Program-made: the position numbers and the translations under genes
Source of the DNA: Chloroflexota bacterium
GTDB lineage: Bacteria > Chloroflexota > UBA6077 > CF-72
Length of the DNA: 64,000 bases
NCBI GenBank assembly: GCA_016191465.1
Contig: JACPOP010000014.1
Span: forward strand, 211,761-275,760
Direction of reading: 5' to 3'
Notes under the pieces: model-generated
Seen by the model: the letters and a program-made list of their open reading frames with translations, nothing else
Databases searched by the model: none
Told to the model about the DNA's origin: nothing
Shown here: in pieces, positions 52,322 to 59,678 of the stretch
Layout: each line of letters starts with the position of its first letter
Position numbering within the stretch: position 1 is the first letter of the stretch

Positions 52322-53695
52322 GTGGCTGAGCTGACGCCCGATGAGGTGATTGCGCGCATTGATCGCCAGGAGCTGGTGGACCTGGCGCTGGCGCTGGGCA
52401 ATATTGACAGCCCCACCGGCAGCGAGGGCGTGGCGGGCCAGTTCGTCTACGACTGGCTGGAGCAGAACGACTTCGAGCCGCGTAAGTTCGCGCTGGTGCC
52501 AGAGCGCTTCAACGTGGCCGCCTGGCTCGACGGCTCGGGCGGGGGCTACAACCTGATCTTCAACAGCCACCTGGATACCACGCTGCGGCCCGATGCAACC
52601 TGGTCCGCGAAGGACCCGAAGGACCCGCTCTACCACTCGGCGTGGGTGGAGGGCGACGATATCTTTGGCGACGGCGTCGTCAACGACAAGGGCCCGATGG
52701 CCGCCTTCCTGATGGCCGCCAAGGCGATCCGCGATGCTGGCTTCCCCCTCAAGGGCGACCTGATTGTGAGTGCTTCCTGCGGGGAGATCTCGCGCGAGCC
52801 AGTGGAGGAGTTCCAGGGCTGGCCGTACCTGAGCAAGGATCTCGGCGGCCGCTTCATGGTGACCCACGGCGCGGTGGCCGACTACTGCCTGATCGCCGAG
52901 GGAACCGGCTTCGGCATTGTCTGGATCGAGCCCGGCAAGGCGCACTTCAAGGTCACGGTCTACTCGGATCAGCCACGCTTCTACTCGCCCTACCTGCCGC
53001 GGCCTACGGGCATCACGGACGCGCCGAACGCGATCGTGCGGACCAGCGCGGTGATCCAGGCTTTTGAAGAGTGGGCCTATACCTACGAGCAGAGCCACAC
53101 GTATGTCGGCGAAAGCGGAACCGTGGTGCCCAAGGCCAGCATCAACGCCATCCGCTCCGGGTACCCGTTCAATCTGACCAGCACGCCCCAGGTGTGCAGC
53201 TTCTACGTGGATACGCGCATCCTGCCCGGCCAGAATCCGCTGGACCTGCGCGACGATCTACGGGAGGTCCTCAAGCAAGTGGGCGTGCCCGGGAAGGTGG
53301 AGCTGTTCCTGTACCGGCCGGGTTTCGAGGCGAAGGGCATCGAGACGTTCGTGGAGACCGTGCGCCGCCAGCACGACCAGGTGTTTGAAACCCCGCCCCA
53401 GGCCGTGAGCCCGGCTGTCTCGAGCATGTGGCGGGACGCGAACGTCTTCAACGAGCTGGGTATCCCCGCGCTCAGCTACGGCCCACGCTCGGCCACCCAC
53501 GCTGCCAAGAAGTCGTTCAAGATCGAGGACCTGCACAACGCTTCGATCGTCTATGCCCGCATTGCCATGGACCTGTGCAACCAGGACCGTCCGCGCGGCC
53601 TGCCGCTGGGCTCGCACGTCAACGCCAGCATCGCCGGCAGCCTCATGGGTAGAACCGGCACCACTGCACACGGCCAGGTGCCCGCTGGGCACTGA
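52322..53695 (+). CDS. M20-family metallohydrolase (ArgE/DapE type)
   Basis: A protein of 457 residues. LIFNSHLDTT (HxD), GDGVVNDKGPMAAFLMAAKAI (Asp and KG), SASCGEISREP (catalytic Glu region) and the dimerisation domain mark the family. It would hydrolyse an N-acyl, N-carbamoyl or peptide bond. GTG 52322 is preferred because GGGGAG lies just before it; in-frame ATG 52268 and 52289 would add a stretch partly inside S7. The RidA gene follows 11 bases later, so the two are co-transcribed. Confidence 0.84.
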   Translation: MAELTPDEVIARIDRQELVDLALALGNIDSPTGSEGVAGQFVYDWLEQNDFEPRKFALVPERFNVAAWLDGSGGGYNLIFNSHLDTTLRPDATWSAKDPKDPLYHSAWVEGDDIFGDGVVNDKGPMAAFLMAAKAIRDAGFPLKGDLIVSASCGEISREPVEEFQGWPYLSKDLGGRFMVTHGAVADYCLIAEGTGFGIVWIEPGKAHFKVTVYSDQPRFYSPYLPRPTGITDAPNAIVRTSAVIQAFEEWAYTYEQSHTYVGESGTVVPKASINAIRSGYPFNLTSTPQVCSFYVDTRILPGQNPLDLRDDLREVLKQVGVPGKVELFLYRPGFEAKGIETFVETVRRQHDQVFETPPQAVSPAVSSMWRDANVFNELGIPALSYGPRSATHAAKKSFKIEDLHNASIVYARIAMDLCNQDRPRGLPLGSHVNASIAGSLMGRTGTTAHGQVPAGH

Positions 53696-53706
53696 TCGCT
53701 CGCTCT

Positions 53707-54096
53707 GTGCTCGAACGCATCACCCCGCAGAATCACCACGCCGCCACGGGGTACGCCCACGCGGTGAAGGCGGGCAACCTGCTGTTTATTTCAGGCCAGA
53801 CCGGCAGGAATGTCGATCGGAGCCTGGTAGCGCCCGGCGACATCGCCGCCCAGACTCGCCGCGCCCTCGAGAACATCGCCACGGTGCTGGAAGCGGGCGG
53901 CGGCACCTGGGCCGACGTCGCCAAGCTGACGATCTATCTCACTGATATGCGGTTCCTCCCGCGCGTCCGCGAAGTACGGGCAGCGTTCTTCGCGGAGCAA
54001 GGCGTCGAGCCGCCGGCGATCACCTCCGTTGGTGTCACCGGCCTTGCTACTGACGACACGCTCGTCGAAATCGAGGCCATCGCGGTTCTCCAGTAG
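53707..54096 (+). CDS. RidA-family protein (enamine/imine deaminase-like)
   Basis: A protein of 129 residues. GNLLFISGQTGRN, the region GDIAAQTRRALENIATVLEAGG and TLVEIEAIAVL are RidA/YjgF features. The Arg usually needed for imine hydrolysis sits in an IPxxRxA segment; here the equivalent reads FLPRVREVRAAFF, followed by PPAITSVGVTGL, and the match is not decisive. RidA proteins hydrolyse reactive enamines or imines. Its pairing with a hydrolase fits nitrogen-compound breakdown. Confidence 0.82.
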   Translation: MLERITPQNHHAATGYAHAVKAGNLLFISGQTGRNVDRSLVAPGDIAAQTRRALENIATVLEAGGGTWADVAKLTIYLTDMRFLPRVREVRAAFFAEQGVEPPAITSVGVTGLATDDTLVEIEAIAVLQ

Positions 54097-54150
54097 GGAC
54101 GGACACGAAATCCTGGGCAGGGGCAACCAGCCACGGCTGAGCGCCTCCAG

Positions 54151-54167
54151 AGCGCCGTTGCGGCGCT
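54151..54167 (+). terminator. Hairpin after the M20-RidA operon
   Basis: AGCGCCG-ttg-CGGCGCT, a perfect 7-bp stem followed by TTGCTCC, 54 bases after the RidA stop. Confidence 0.4.
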
Positions 54168-54428
54168 TTGCTCCGCACCTTCAACGGGACGAGCAGCACG
54201 CTTCGACACCGTCCGCTCCGCGCTCGGCGGCACTCAAAGGCGGCCCGAAGTGGGAGGCGCTCGACGCGATCCGAACGGCGTTAGCGAGGCTCAACGCCGT
54301 CGGGTGAGGTGTGGCTTGCGACGTTCGAACTGACCAAGCCAATCCCGATCATGACCTGGCATACTCTATTGAGCACCAGAATTGCCTGCTGAGCGGTTGG
54401 ACTGAAGGATCGAGGCGGGGACGAATCT
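54168..54428. other. Gap with no clear gene
   Basis: One plus-strand frame ends KWEALDAIRTALARLNAVG (stop at 54307) and looks protein-like, perhaps a fragment, but no start or family is evident. TTGACC-like and CATACT strings near 54345-54366 may serve the following toxin-antitoxin pair. Confidence 0.25.
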
Positions 54429-54683
54429 ATGATGACGGTCAAAGAGCGTCTGCATCAGATGGTAGAGGACCTTCCGGAGCAAGAGGCCTCCGCCGCGCAG
54501 CGGTATCTCGAATTCCTTCAATGCCGGGCAACGCTGCCGCCAGTCCTGGCAGAGGCTCCGTTCGACGACGAACCCGAGGCGTCGGAAGAGCTCGCAGCCG
54601 TGCTCGAAGCGCGCGAGGATCTGGCGAACGGACGGATCCATTCGCATCGAGAAGTGCGGCGCCTGCTGCTCGGCGTGGAGTGA
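54429..54683 (+). CDS. Antitoxin-like small protein
   Basis: An 84-residue acidic helical protein: VKERLHQMVEDLPEQEASAA then QRYLEFLQCR, ending in EASEELAAVLEAREDLANGR and HREVRRLLLGVE. It has the shape of antitoxins that precede RelE/ParE toxins, and the next frame starts 4 bases before its end (GTGA overlap). The partner toxin is interrupted. Confidence 0.65.
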   Translation: MMTVKERLHQMVEDLPEQEASAAQRYLEFLQCRATLPPVLAEAPFDDEPEASEELAAVLEAREDLANGRIHSHREVRRLLLGVE

Positions 54684-54937
54684 GCAGGGACATAATCTGG
54701 ACGGCGCGTGCCTTCAAGGACGCGCGCAAGCTCAGTGCACAAGACCGCGCACGTGCTGTGGCCGGCATAGAGCGATTCGCTGAATCCGAGAGTGGCGATG
54801 TGAAGAAGCTCCACGGTGAACACGCGGAGTAGCGGCTGCGGATCGGCGAGTTGCGGGTTCGCTTCCGCTATCAACCCGAAAGCGGAGCGATTGCGATTCT
54901 CCGCGTCCTCCCGCGCGGCCGAGCCTACCGCGATTGA
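54680..54937 (+). pseudogene. RelE/ParE-type toxin with an amber codon
   Basis: GTG 54680 begins SRDIIWTARAFKDARKLSAQ, and the frame continues DVKKLHGEHAE, TAG (54830-54832), RLRIGELRVRFRYQ and on to RVLPRGRAYRD, stop. In the family this place reads WRLRxGxxRVxF, so TGG has become TAG. The rest of the 85-codon frame is intact. The truncated product would lack the catalytic C-terminal half. Confidence 0.75.
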
Positions 54938-55027
54938 TCGAGCGAGGCCTTTCTCCGACTACCCGATCGGCTTAGAAGCTGCCGTGTTGCAGCAGTTCCC
55001 GTACTGTGCTCGGCGAGTCGGACTCGC

Positions 55028-56221
55028 TCAGTCCGCCTGACTTGCCGCGGCTGACGTGGACCACGTGTAATCGCGCTGCTCGTACGCTTCGGCGGGGACG
55101 AGCGAGGTCAGGTCTCGGGCGCGCAGCTCACCCTCAAACTTCTCGCGGATCCAGGGATCCTCGTCGACGTACTCGATCTGGTCCTTGGCACGGTCCTCGA
55201 TCTTCTCGGCGTGGCCGTAGAACTGCATCGGCGGATGCAGGGCAAGGTATCGGGCTGGTGCGGAGCCGACGTTGAAGTGCTGATGGAACCAGCGGTCCGG
55301 CGGGGTCAGCATGCTGCCAGGGCGCCAGGGCGCCACGACCTTCTCTTTCCCCTCCTGCCACATCACGGAGTAGCCTTCCCCGGTGGGGATCACGATCGCC
55401 CGGCCGGGCCCGTGGCGGTGGGCCTTCTTATAGGTGCGCGGCGCGAATACGGACATGTGGCAGGTCATCTCGGAGCCCGGGAACTCGATGAACACGCTCC
55501 GCCCGCCGGCTCCGCGGGTGGCGTTGCTCTCCAGGCGATCCCAGACCCGCATGTCTGGGAAGAAGTTGCCTACCCAGGCTTCCTTGCGGCGGCCCCACAG
55601 CACGCCCTCATGCTCTTCCTTGCGCAGCGTGGCCTCGCCATAAAACTGCTTGAGGTCTAGGTCGCGGGCACGGTCCTCGGCGTCAGCACCGTCGGCGAAG
55701 AAGAAGGTCGGATCTGGAACAGCCGACATCGCCAATGGGAGGTAGTTGTAATGCAGCAGGCGGATCGGCTCTGAGCCGTGGGTGTTGTGGATCTCGTGCA
55801 GGTAGTGGCGGGGCAGCATGAACATGCTGGCCTCGTGCCACTCGAAGCTCTTCTTCTCGCTGCTGCCGGGCCGCCAGACCGTGGTCGCGCCCCAGCCTTT
55901 CAGGACGTACACCACCTCGTCGAAGGCGAGCTGGACGGCGGGTAGGCTCCCTCGCGGAGGGATCTCCGTCACCCGCGTCTCCGTGATCCCCTCCTGGCCC
56001 ACCAGCTCGATGAACGCGGCCTGCGCCTGTCGCTCCTTCCACAGGCCCAGCTCCAGCGTCGTCAGGTCCTCCATGTAATACCCGCGGTGAATGGGGATCC
56101 CGATCGATTCGCGCCACCGCTCATACGTGAACATCGGCCGGCGTCCCTGGGCCTTCGGCGCCTGTCCGTTGTGGGTGGTTCCAGGGGCTTCGTGCGAGGG
56201 CGTGGGTGTGGTGGTGCTCAT
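55028..56221 (-). CDS. Double-cupin protein downstream of eutA
   Basis: A protein of 397 residues with two cupin barrels. The first half holds PAVQLAFDEVVYVLKGWGATT and YLHEIHNTHG; the second holds TYKKAHRHGPGRAIVIPTGEGYSVMW and PDRWFHQHFNVGSAPARYLALH. The second barrel closely resembles that of the cupin at 58151-59224. ATG 56221 is chosen because the 17 codons upstream are translated repeat cassette. The reaction is unknown; position after eutA suggests a common role. Confidence 0.78.
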   Translation of the reverse strand: MSTTTPTPSHEAPGTTHNGQAPKAQGRRPMFTYERWRESIGIPIHRGYYMEDLTTLELGLWKERQAQAAFIELVGQEGITETRVTEIPPRGSLPAVQLAFDEVVYVLKGWGATTVWRPGSSEKKSFEWHEASMFMLPRHYLHEIHNTHGSEPIRLLHYNYLPLAMSAVPDPTFFFADGADAEDRARDLDLKQFYGEATLRKEEHEGVLWGRRKEAWVGNFFPDMRVWDRLESNATRGAGGRSVFIEFPGSEMTCHMSVFAPRTYKKAHRHGPGRAIVIPTGEGYSVMWQEGKEKVVAPWRPGSMLTPPDRWFHQHFNVGSAPARYLALHPPMQFYGHAEKIEDRAKDQIEYVDEDPWIREKFEGELRARDLTSLVPAEAYEQRDYTWSTSAAASQAD

Positions 56222-56235
56222 CGGGGACCTTTCTA

Positions 56236-56460
56236 GAGTTCCAAGTTCCAAGTTCCAAGTTCCAAGTTCCAAGTTCCAAGTTCAGAGTTTGGAGTTCCAA
56301 GGAGACGGCGTGTCAGTGTCATCCTTGAGCGGAGCGAAGGATCCGTCTGCCACGCACGAGCACGGATCCTTCGGCCGCGGCCTCAGGATGACACCGCACA
56401 ACTCTGAACTCCAAACTCTAAACTTCAAACTCTGAACTTGGAACTTCAAACTCGCAACTC
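56236..56460. repeat. Heptanucleotide repeat cassette, copy E
   Basis: The longest copy: about nine AGTTCCA units, border GGAGACG (56301-56307), a core with the 33-base block 56316-56348 identical to copy A, a second inverted core-like module at 56364-56393, and a right arm of CTGAACT/CTTGGAA-type units. It separates eutA from the cupin gene on the minus strand. Confidence 0.85.
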
Positions 56461-56468
56461 GCTTCTCG

Positions 56469-58058
56469 TCACTCCGCGAGCTCCGCTCGTGGGTCGTGCG
56501 AGTGCGGGAAGACGAGGGATTTGATGACGACGGGCACTGCTCGTGACGGCATGATCACGTTGCCGATGTCAATGTAATCGAAGTCCTTGACGGTCACGCT
56601 GTCAATCGAGATCACGTCGTTGGTGAGACCAATCTCCTCGCGCAGGATGCGGCCCACCAGTGCGCCAAAGTCGTAGTGGAAGACCAGCACGACCGGCATG
56701 CCGGCGGCGATGGTTTTCGGCAGCGACAGCGCCACGCCATCGGCCAGGGCGCGCAGGCGGCTGTACGTCGGGGTGCCGTTCCAGTCCAGCGCGAGCGCCA
56801 CCGGCTGGGCGCCCTCCTCCAAGTCGAAGCGGGTGAAGCTCTCCTGAACCGCCTGGCGGATGTCGCCCGGTGTCAACGGGTCTTTCGCCGGGAGCTGCGG
56901 ATACAGGACCTGAAGGTTGTGGATGGGCAGAATCTCGGTGTTCGAGATCGAGACTGTATTGCCACTTACCTGCACGGTGAACTGCGAGGCGCCGATGACA
57001 GTGGCGCGGATGTGCTCGCCCGATTCGCGCAGCGGCGCCGGCAACTGACCGCCGTCGATGCGGGCCCGGATGGCCGCCGACAGGTGGAGGGAAAGGTCGC
57101 CAAAGCTCTCGGTTTCGCGCGCGTAGATGTATTCGGACACGCCGCCAGAGAATGTCACCAGGTCGATCGGGTCTGTGCGGGTCAAGATCGGCGTCACCAT
57201 CAGGCTCGCGGCCAGCGGCGAGAGCGGCACGCGACGGACGGCTTCCATCAGACAGTCGGCCAGCTTTTCGGCGATCGCCCGCTGGTCGGGTTCGGCAAGT
57301 ACCTGGTTCAGGTGCGGGTCCAGGCCGATCGCATCGGCAACCTCGCGCGCGGAGGGCTCGATGCGGACCACGCGCCCCGCTTCGTCGACCGCGATTAAGC
57401 GTCCACCCACGGCCAGCGACGACGTTTCGACCACCTGCCCGTCGATGCACAGCGCCAGCTTGCTGGTGCCGCCGCCAACGTCCACGTTCAGTACCGCGCC
57501 CTCGATCTCGCGGGAGAGGGCCGCGGCGCCGGAGCCGTGCGCGGCCATAACGGCTTCCAGATTGTGCCCCGCGGTGGCGCACACGAACTTGCCCGATTCG
57601 CTGGCGAACAGCTCCGCGATCGCCTGGGCGTTCGAGCGCTTGACCGCCTCGCCCGTCAGGATAATTGCGCCCGTGTCCACGTCCTCGCGCTTCAGGCCCG
57701 CCGCCTGGTACGCCTCCTCGACGAACGTGCTCAGCACGCTGGCGTTGATCGCATAGTCCGGGGTGTAGGGCGTAAGGAGGATGGGGGAGCGAAACAGCGC
57801 TTCGCGGCTGACGATCACGTAACGGCTGGAAAGGTTCTGGCCGAGGCGGCGCAGCTTGAGCCGCGAAAACATCAGGTGCGAGGTAGACGAGCCAATGTCG
57901 ATGCCCACCGTCGTCAGCTCAATGTGATCCCCGGAGAGGAGGTACGTGTCATCGAGCTCGACGTCCTCGTCCCCAAAGTCGTCGTCCTCACCATGGTCGT
58001 GGAATTGGCCGGTGGCCGGGGAGTGTTCGTGGCCGTTGCCGTGCGAATGCGCGTGCAT
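56469..58058 (-). CDS. eutA: EutA-like protein (ethanolamine ammonia-lyase reactivase family)
   Basis: A protein of 529 residues of the actin-like ATPase fold. TTVGIDIGSSTSHLMFSRL is the phosphate-1 motif. GAIILTGEAVKRSNA, CATAGHNLEAVMAAHGSGA and NVDVGGGTSKLAL follow, with IDSVTVKDFDYIDIGNVI and VPVVIKSLVFPHS at the end, matching EutA. EutA exchanges damaged B12 on ethanolamine ammonia-lyase, but no eutBC lies here. The N-terminus is His-rich (MHAHSHGNGHEHSP) and acidic, an addition not in E. coli EutA. Two cupin genes flank it on the same strand. Confidence 0.85.
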   Translation of the reverse strand: MHAHSHGNGHEHSPATGQFHDHGEDDDFGDEDVELDDTYLLSGDHIELTTVGIDIGSSTSHLMFSRLKLRRLGQNLSSRYVIVSREALFRSPILLTPYTPDYAINASVLSTFVEEAYQAAGLKREDVDTGAIILTGEAVKRSNAQAIAELFASESGKFVCATAGHNLEAVMAAHGSGAAALSREIEGAVLNVDVGGGTSKLALCIDGQVVETSSLAVGGRLIAVDEAGRVVRIEPSAREVADAIGLDPHLNQVLAEPDQRAIAEKLADCLMEAVRRVPLSPLAASLMVTPILTRTDPIDLVTFSGGVSEYIYARETESFGDLSLHLSAAIRARIDGGQLPAPLRESGEHIRATVIGASQFTVQVSGNTVSISNTEILPIHNLQVLYPQLPAKDPLTPGDIRQAVQESFTRFDLEEGAQPVALALDWNGTPTYSRLRALADGVALSLPKTIAAGMPVVLVFHYDFGALVGRILREEIGLTNDVISIDSVTVKDFDYIDIGNVIMPSRAVPVVIKSLVFPHSHDPRAELAE

Positions 58059-58089
58059 GCTGCTCCAATGCCAAGCTGTGAAGGCAAAA

Positions 58090-58128
58090 GGCTCTGGACT
58101 CCGTCGCGAGATGACGGAGCCCAGAGCC
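58090..58128 (-). terminator. Rho-independent-type terminator between cupin and eutA
   Basis: The stem pairs GGCTCTGG..CTCCGTC with GACGGAG..CCAGAGCC (one mismatch), and on the minus strand it is followed by TTTTGCCTT. It lies 23 bases after the cupin stop and should terminate or attenuate transcription into eutA. Confidence 0.7.
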
Positions 58129-58150
58129 CTCCGAAATGAGTCCTCTGCCG

Positions 58151-59224
58151 CTATGCGGGCTGGAGGGCGTGGGCCATATCGACCTGCACGCCGCTCTTGC
58201 GGCACTCCTCGAAGTACATGTCGCGCAGGCGGGCGTCCTCGTCCTGGAAGTTGATCTGCTCGATCCCCTTCTCCTCGCGCTGCACGGCCGTGTTCGCGTG
58301 GAACGCCAGGAAGCGACACGGCTCGGAGCCGGTGTTGTAGTGCTGGTGCCACTTGTCGGCAGCGGGGCAGACGATGGAGCCCTCGTGCCAGTCGAAGCGC
58401 TTGGGCTCCTCGCCTTCCATCCACATCAGCGTGTAGCCGGTGCTGTCCAGCATATATACGTGGGCGCCGGGGCCGTGGCGGTGCGCCTTCTTGTACGTGC
58501 CGACCGGGAAGCGCGAGACATGCGCGAACATACTGCTGCCCGCCATGTGGATGTACATGTTGCGGTTGCCCTTGCCGCGCTTCTCGCGTGCGACCAGGTT
58601 GATGTCACGAATATTCGCGATGAAGTTGGTGTGGAGGATGCCGCCGTAGTACTCAGTGAAGTACTGCCCCTCGCGCGAGAAGTACTCCTTGTCCGTGGGG
58701 TCGAAGCGGTCGCGGAACTCGTAGTTCGTATTGAAGATGAAGCTCTCATCGCGGAACATCTCAAACGCGACGGGTGCGCTGGTCAGCGCGAAGTAGCGCA
58801 CGACTTCTGTGCCGCTGGCGTTGAAGTGCTGGTAATGCGCGTTGAGGGGAATCGCGAAGAGGGCGCCGGCCTTCCACTCGAACGTGTGCTTGGGTCCGCC
58901 CTCGTACCAGATGGAGGTAGCCCCCTGGCCTTCCGAGATGAAGACGATCTCCTCGTACATGTGGTGTTGCGGCTTAAGCTGCCCGCCGGGCCCGATCTCG
59001 CAGATGTAGCCGTCAGCGATGAGCTGGTCAGTGAAGCTGAGGATGGCCCCCTTGCCGCCTTTGCGCTCCCAGGGGGCGAGCTGTGCATCCTTAACGTCCG
59101 CAATGTACTCACCGGTCAGGATCGGCAACCCTTCCTTCTGGACCCAACGGTGATACGGGTCGTGCCGATCGGTCATGAACTGGACGTACGGGTGAACCTG
59201 GAACTCGAGCTCAGACTTAGCCAT
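58151..59224 (-). CDS. Double-cupin protein upstream of eutA
   Basis: A protein of 357 residues. The first barrel has GPGGQLKPQHHMYEEIVFISEGQGATSIW and the second TYKKAHRHGPGAHVYMLDSTGYTLMW with KWHQHYNTGSEPCRFLAFH. It is a paralogue of 55028-56221. ATG 59224 is preceded by AAGGAG. Motif S8 lies 73-96 bases upstream. It heads the cupin-eutA-cupin series. Confidence 0.8.
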   Translation of the reverse strand: MAKSELEFQVHPYVQFMTDRHDPYHRWVQKEGLPILTGEYIADVKDAQLAPWERKGGKGAILSFTDQLIADGYICEIGPGGQLKPQHHMYEEIVFISEGQGATSIWYEGGPKHTFEWKAGALFAIPLNAHYQHFNASGTEVVRYFALTSAPVAFEMFRDESFIFNTNYEFRDRFDPTDKEYFSREGQYFTEYYGGILHTNFIANIRDINLVAREKRGKGNRNMYIHMAGSSMFAHVSRFPVGTYKKAHRHGPGAHVYMLDSTGYTLMWMEGEEPKRFDWHEGSIVCPAADKWHQHYNTGSEPCRFLAFHANTAVQREEKGIEQINFQDEDARLRDMYFEECRKSGVQVDMAHALQPA

Positions 59225-59296
59225 CGACGAGTATCTCCTTACGTTGAGAGCGAGCGCGTGGACGGAGTAAAAACCTTGAACTGGCGCCTGGCGTAA

Positions 59297-59320
59297 CTGC
59301 ATGCAACATACGGCATGCAG
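59297..59320. promoter_or_regulatory. Operator-like palindrome S8
   Basis: A perfect 8-bp inverted repeat, CTGCATGC...GCATGCAG, with an 8-base centre. The minus strand contains GTATGTTGCATGCAG, in which TATGTT may be a -10 for the cupin. It lies in the 454-base gap between the divergent cupin and UbiD operons. Confidence 0.6.
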
Positions 59321-59472
59321 CGCAAGGATTCAAACCGCGGCGCAGGCGGAGGTCTGGGAGTGGCCGATTCCTTGATCCGAAGGTCAGACCATGATACCTT
59401 TGGACCAGCTTGCACGTCGCAGGTGGTCTGGATCCGGGCCGAGCCGCCGCAGCCGAATAGACGCCGCACAGA

Positions 59473-59496
59473 CCTGGCGGCGCGCGTGCCGCCAGG
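59473..59496. other. Hairpin in the cupin-ubiD divergent gap
   Basis: CCTGGCGGC-gcgcgt-GCCGCCAGG, a perfect 9-bp stem. It could block transcription entering the UbiD operon or form part of its leader. An 81-codon open frame spans this area (59315-59560) but has no recognisable motif. Confidence 0.4.
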
Positions 59497-59566
59497 CTTG
59501 CTCAGATTGGCCGTGAGGGCCGACGCGTTGAAGTGCGCAGGCGCCCTCACGCGCGTCTAGATCACT

Positions 59567-59608
59567 CCCGAGCCGGCGCTTTGCACGAGGCAAAGGGGCG
59601 GGCTCGGG
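59567..59608 (+). other. Structured leader upstream of the UbiD-like gene
   Basis: An outer stem CCCGAGCC (59567-59574) with GGCTCGGG (59601-59608) and an inner stem CTTTGC (59579-59584) with GCAAAG (59590-59595) make a two-part hairpin 71 bases before the ATG. No known riboswitch was recognised. Confidence 0.4.
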
Positions 59609-59678
59609 CGGGACTGGATATTCGGCACTTCAGTAGATCGCTCCTGAAGCAACCAGGCGAGGACTGCCGCACGAGGAC

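Noticed and set aside
43742..53695. Complete purine (allantoin) degradation pathway
   Set aside because: An allantoinase-type hydrolase and M20-family enzymes are present, but urate oxidase, transthyretin-like hydrolase and ureidoglycolate enzymes are not, and the hydrolase type is unresolved.
23090..54832. Reassignment of TAG to an amino acid
   Set aside because: Many intact genes in the window end in TAG (for example at 1181, 32557, 37437 and 54096), so the two in-frame TAG codons are better seen as mutations or errors.
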